The notes beneath the pieces were generated by a model. That model was not told the origin of the DNA and ran no database searches. It was given only the letters and a program-made list of their open reading frames with translations. 64,000 nucleotides of DNA, from positions 620,001 to 684,000 of the forward strand of contig NZ_KI421517.1 in the NCBI RefSeq assembly GCF_000473365.1, in the 5' to 3' direction. Within the stretch, counting starts at the first letter, position 1, and the number at the start of each line of letters is the position of its first letter. The position numbers were made by a program, and so were the translations under genes. Origin of the DNA: Adhaeribacter aquaticus DSM 16391 (GTDB taxonomy: Bacteria; Bacteroidota; Bacteroidia; Cytophagales; Hymenobacteraceae). Below, piece after piece: positions 63,501 to 64,000 of the stretch.

Positions 63501-64000
63501 TATGGACCCAATAATGGGCATTGGCAGATACAAATAATCTTTCAGCATGGTTAGCGGAAAGAAATGATCTTTTAAGGTAAAATAGCCACCATGGGTACCG
63601 TTGGTAAATAAGGGATGATGGGCCACAACCATTACATGCTTATCGGCATTACGCCCTATTACATCTTCTAACTGGGTCAGTACTTCCGCCTCATCGGTTA
63701 CATCACAATAGTTATTGGCACCGTAGGGACGCTCCTGGTCTTGTAACCACCATTGCGAATCCAGTACAATTAACACTACGTCATCCTGCAAAATCACCTC
63801 AAATGGTCCCGGACATCCCTGATCAGGCACGTAAAAATTACCTCCGTTTACCACGGTAGAATCCCTTAGGTAAGCTTCCACATAAGCTTCCTGCCTGATT
63901 ACCGCTCTCAGGCCACCCGGAGTACCTTGTGCCCAATCGTGGTTGCCCGGAATCATGTATTTTTCGCCCCTATACCCCTTAAAAATATCCAGTTGGGTAT
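60555..64000 (-). CDS. Metallophosphatase / DRH-motif domain / BamA-like barrel fusion (N-terminus cut by window end)
   Basis: Open to the last base of the window; 1133 residues follow the first internal Met and the real start is outside. Three parts. (1) Calcineurin-like metallophosphatase, with MIPGNHDWAQG, VMVVAHHPLFTNGTHGG and YTAGHEHGLQYF as metal-site motifs. (2) A middle region (about 62,050-62,600) with FDMLIGDWDRHEGQWRW and PVPKDRDVAFF, which resembles the catalytic DRH and metal-binding Asp motifs of Fam20C/HipA/PI-kinase-like folds. (3) A C-terminal BamA/Omp85-like barrel from about 61,600 on (RAYVYR-type strands, YFGQGN, GGTTNLRGYR) ending in Phe (FNVTFGFLF). It is probably an outer-membrane protein with a periplasmic or surface enzyme part. 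The kinase idea is inference. Confidence 0.82.
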   Translation of the reverse strand, partial: TQLDIFKGYRGEKYMIPGNHDWAQGTPGGLRAVIRQEAYVEAYLRDSTVVNGGNFYVPDQGCPGPFEVILQDDVVLIVLDSQWWLQDQERPYGANNYCDVTDEAEVLTQLEDVIGRNADKHVMVVAHHPLFTNGTHGGYFTLKDHFFPLTMLKDYLYLPMPIIGSIYPFARKYGGISQDVAHPKYQAFIQGLMGVFRKYPNVAYTAGHEHGLQYFKVDNVPTIVSGSGCKTQHIAAGGQAVFAHEAKGYVKVNYYQNGEVWAEFWEPVGDGSEGKMFYKTLMYKKEARAVVAKGQEPQINLRAGRPNYSDSTVTVAANPAYKAGAIKKVLLGEHYRSIWSTPVKMPLLDLTTEKGGLQPYRMGGGKQTISLRLRNEEGREYSLRSINKNPEAVLPEPLRETFARDILQDQISAQHPYGSLVLPTLSKAAGVFHVNPKLVYIPNDPLLGPYLPRVGNTVATLEENPDEDHQDVASLGYARNLVGTEKVLERKQADNDNVIDEKGFARARLFDMLIGDWDRHEGQWRWAERKMEEGRFYEPVPKDRDVAFFKADGLIPYLTTRKWAVRNFQNFGYDYNDYIGLNLTALTNDRTFLSSVTKEQWVAIAQDIKAKVTDNVIAEALRELPEEVYKQSAPELAAKLKSRRDLLPELAANYHTFLSKIVDVTGSDKREHFEIKRLEGGLTEVHVRNIKRDGTLGRHLYRRTFDPKETKEIRLYGLDGKDVFNVTGNANKGSLIRIIGGNDRDSIVDNSSVKGLMRRTYVYDTESNNVFHFGPETKNKTDDYPEVNKYERTAHKIPYVGPKISLQYNIDDRLYIGGGFVYRTHKFRKEPFAAQHTFLANYAFVTSAYNIRYNGLFTDVIKDWDLELHASRNGPQLLANYFGQGNRRDADESRIEDYRVRFSRYIASATLNYDVFHFVKVGIGPSFDMFQVERNETGAIARELIAQTEPTSFDLNKYLGARMFMNISAVDNIINPKIGIRWLNEANVSRQLGGENMSFTRFASEVRFYLTPHFPFQLTWAGRIGGTHNFGDYRFYQANTLGGTTNLRGYRIARYAGRSTLYANFEARVKLSNYNIYLFPGSFGVLGLVDHGRVFTDDDPSRNPFKGLHRGVGGGLWFDIAKQALISGTYTVGESEKLFNVTFGFLF

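Overview
This 64 kb window looks like ordinary chromosome from a member of the Bacteroidota, most likely order Cytophagales and perhaps the Hymenobacteraceae (an Adhaeribacter- or Pontibacter-like organism). The pointers are AT-rich DNA, type IX secretion (T9SS) C-terminal sorting domains on two large exported proteins, Bacteroidota-type promoters (-7 box TAnnTTTG) in front of many genes, weak Shine-Dalgarno signals, and many PAS domains. The genus is inferred from protein character only. I see no insertion sequence, prophage, CRISPR array, rRNA or origin.

Layout. 1-5.3 kb: end of a GT2 glycosyltransferase, a FAD/Rieske oxidoreductase, rpmB, ornithine aminotransferase (rocD) and hemB. 5.4-12.2 kb, minus strand: a 965-residue Asp-box T9SS substrate, two lipoproteins, a GroES-like protein and a CtpA-type protease. 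12.7-20.8 kb: ruvX-def, cyanophycinase, copper ATPase copA with a CopZ-like metallochaperone, a metallo-beta-lactamase/rhodanese sulfur enzyme, arfB and a lipoprotein. 21.2-26.1 kb: a kinase-less PAS protein with a small CZB-like partner, a glucuronokinase-like GHMP kinase beside a GalU-type uridylyltransferase, and a lone MoxR ATPase. 26.4-32.2 kb: a sparse stretch of small exported proteins, a Tat-type amidase, a response regulator, a decayed ORF with a CAG repeat, and tRNA-Leu(UAA) and tRNA-Gly(GCC). 32.4-42 kb: mutS, a SpoU-family methyltransferase, TerC, YajQ, a membrane protein, mfd and a small SpoIIAA-like protein. 42.4-48.3 kb: a seven-PAS histidine kinase with its response regulator, then a methionine aminotransferase/omega-amidase pair. 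48.3-54 kb: an FG-GAP T9SS substrate with a coupled small protein, murF, rfbC and a GT4 glycosyltransferase. 54.3-64 kb: hflX, a SixA-like phosphatase, ppk1, an ICMT-like membrane methyltransferase, an outer-membrane protein, and a very large protein, cut by the window edge, that joins a metallophosphatase, a possible kinase-like module and a BamA-like barrel.

Themes. Envelope and surface functions dominate (T9SS substrates, lipoproteins, glycosyltransferases, MurF, RfbC, UDP-sugar enzymes, barrel proteins), mixed with DNA repair (MutS, Mfd, RuvX), ribosome rescue and maturation (ArfB, Def, HflX), and salvage metabolism. The most interesting items are the metallophosphatase/DRH-motif/BamA fusion at the right edge, the glucuronokinase-GalU pair, the CZB-like protein that seems to have lost its zinc ligands, and three very long perfect hairpins (28-30 bp stems, each with a 6-nt loop) just downstream of cpn10, mfd and murF.
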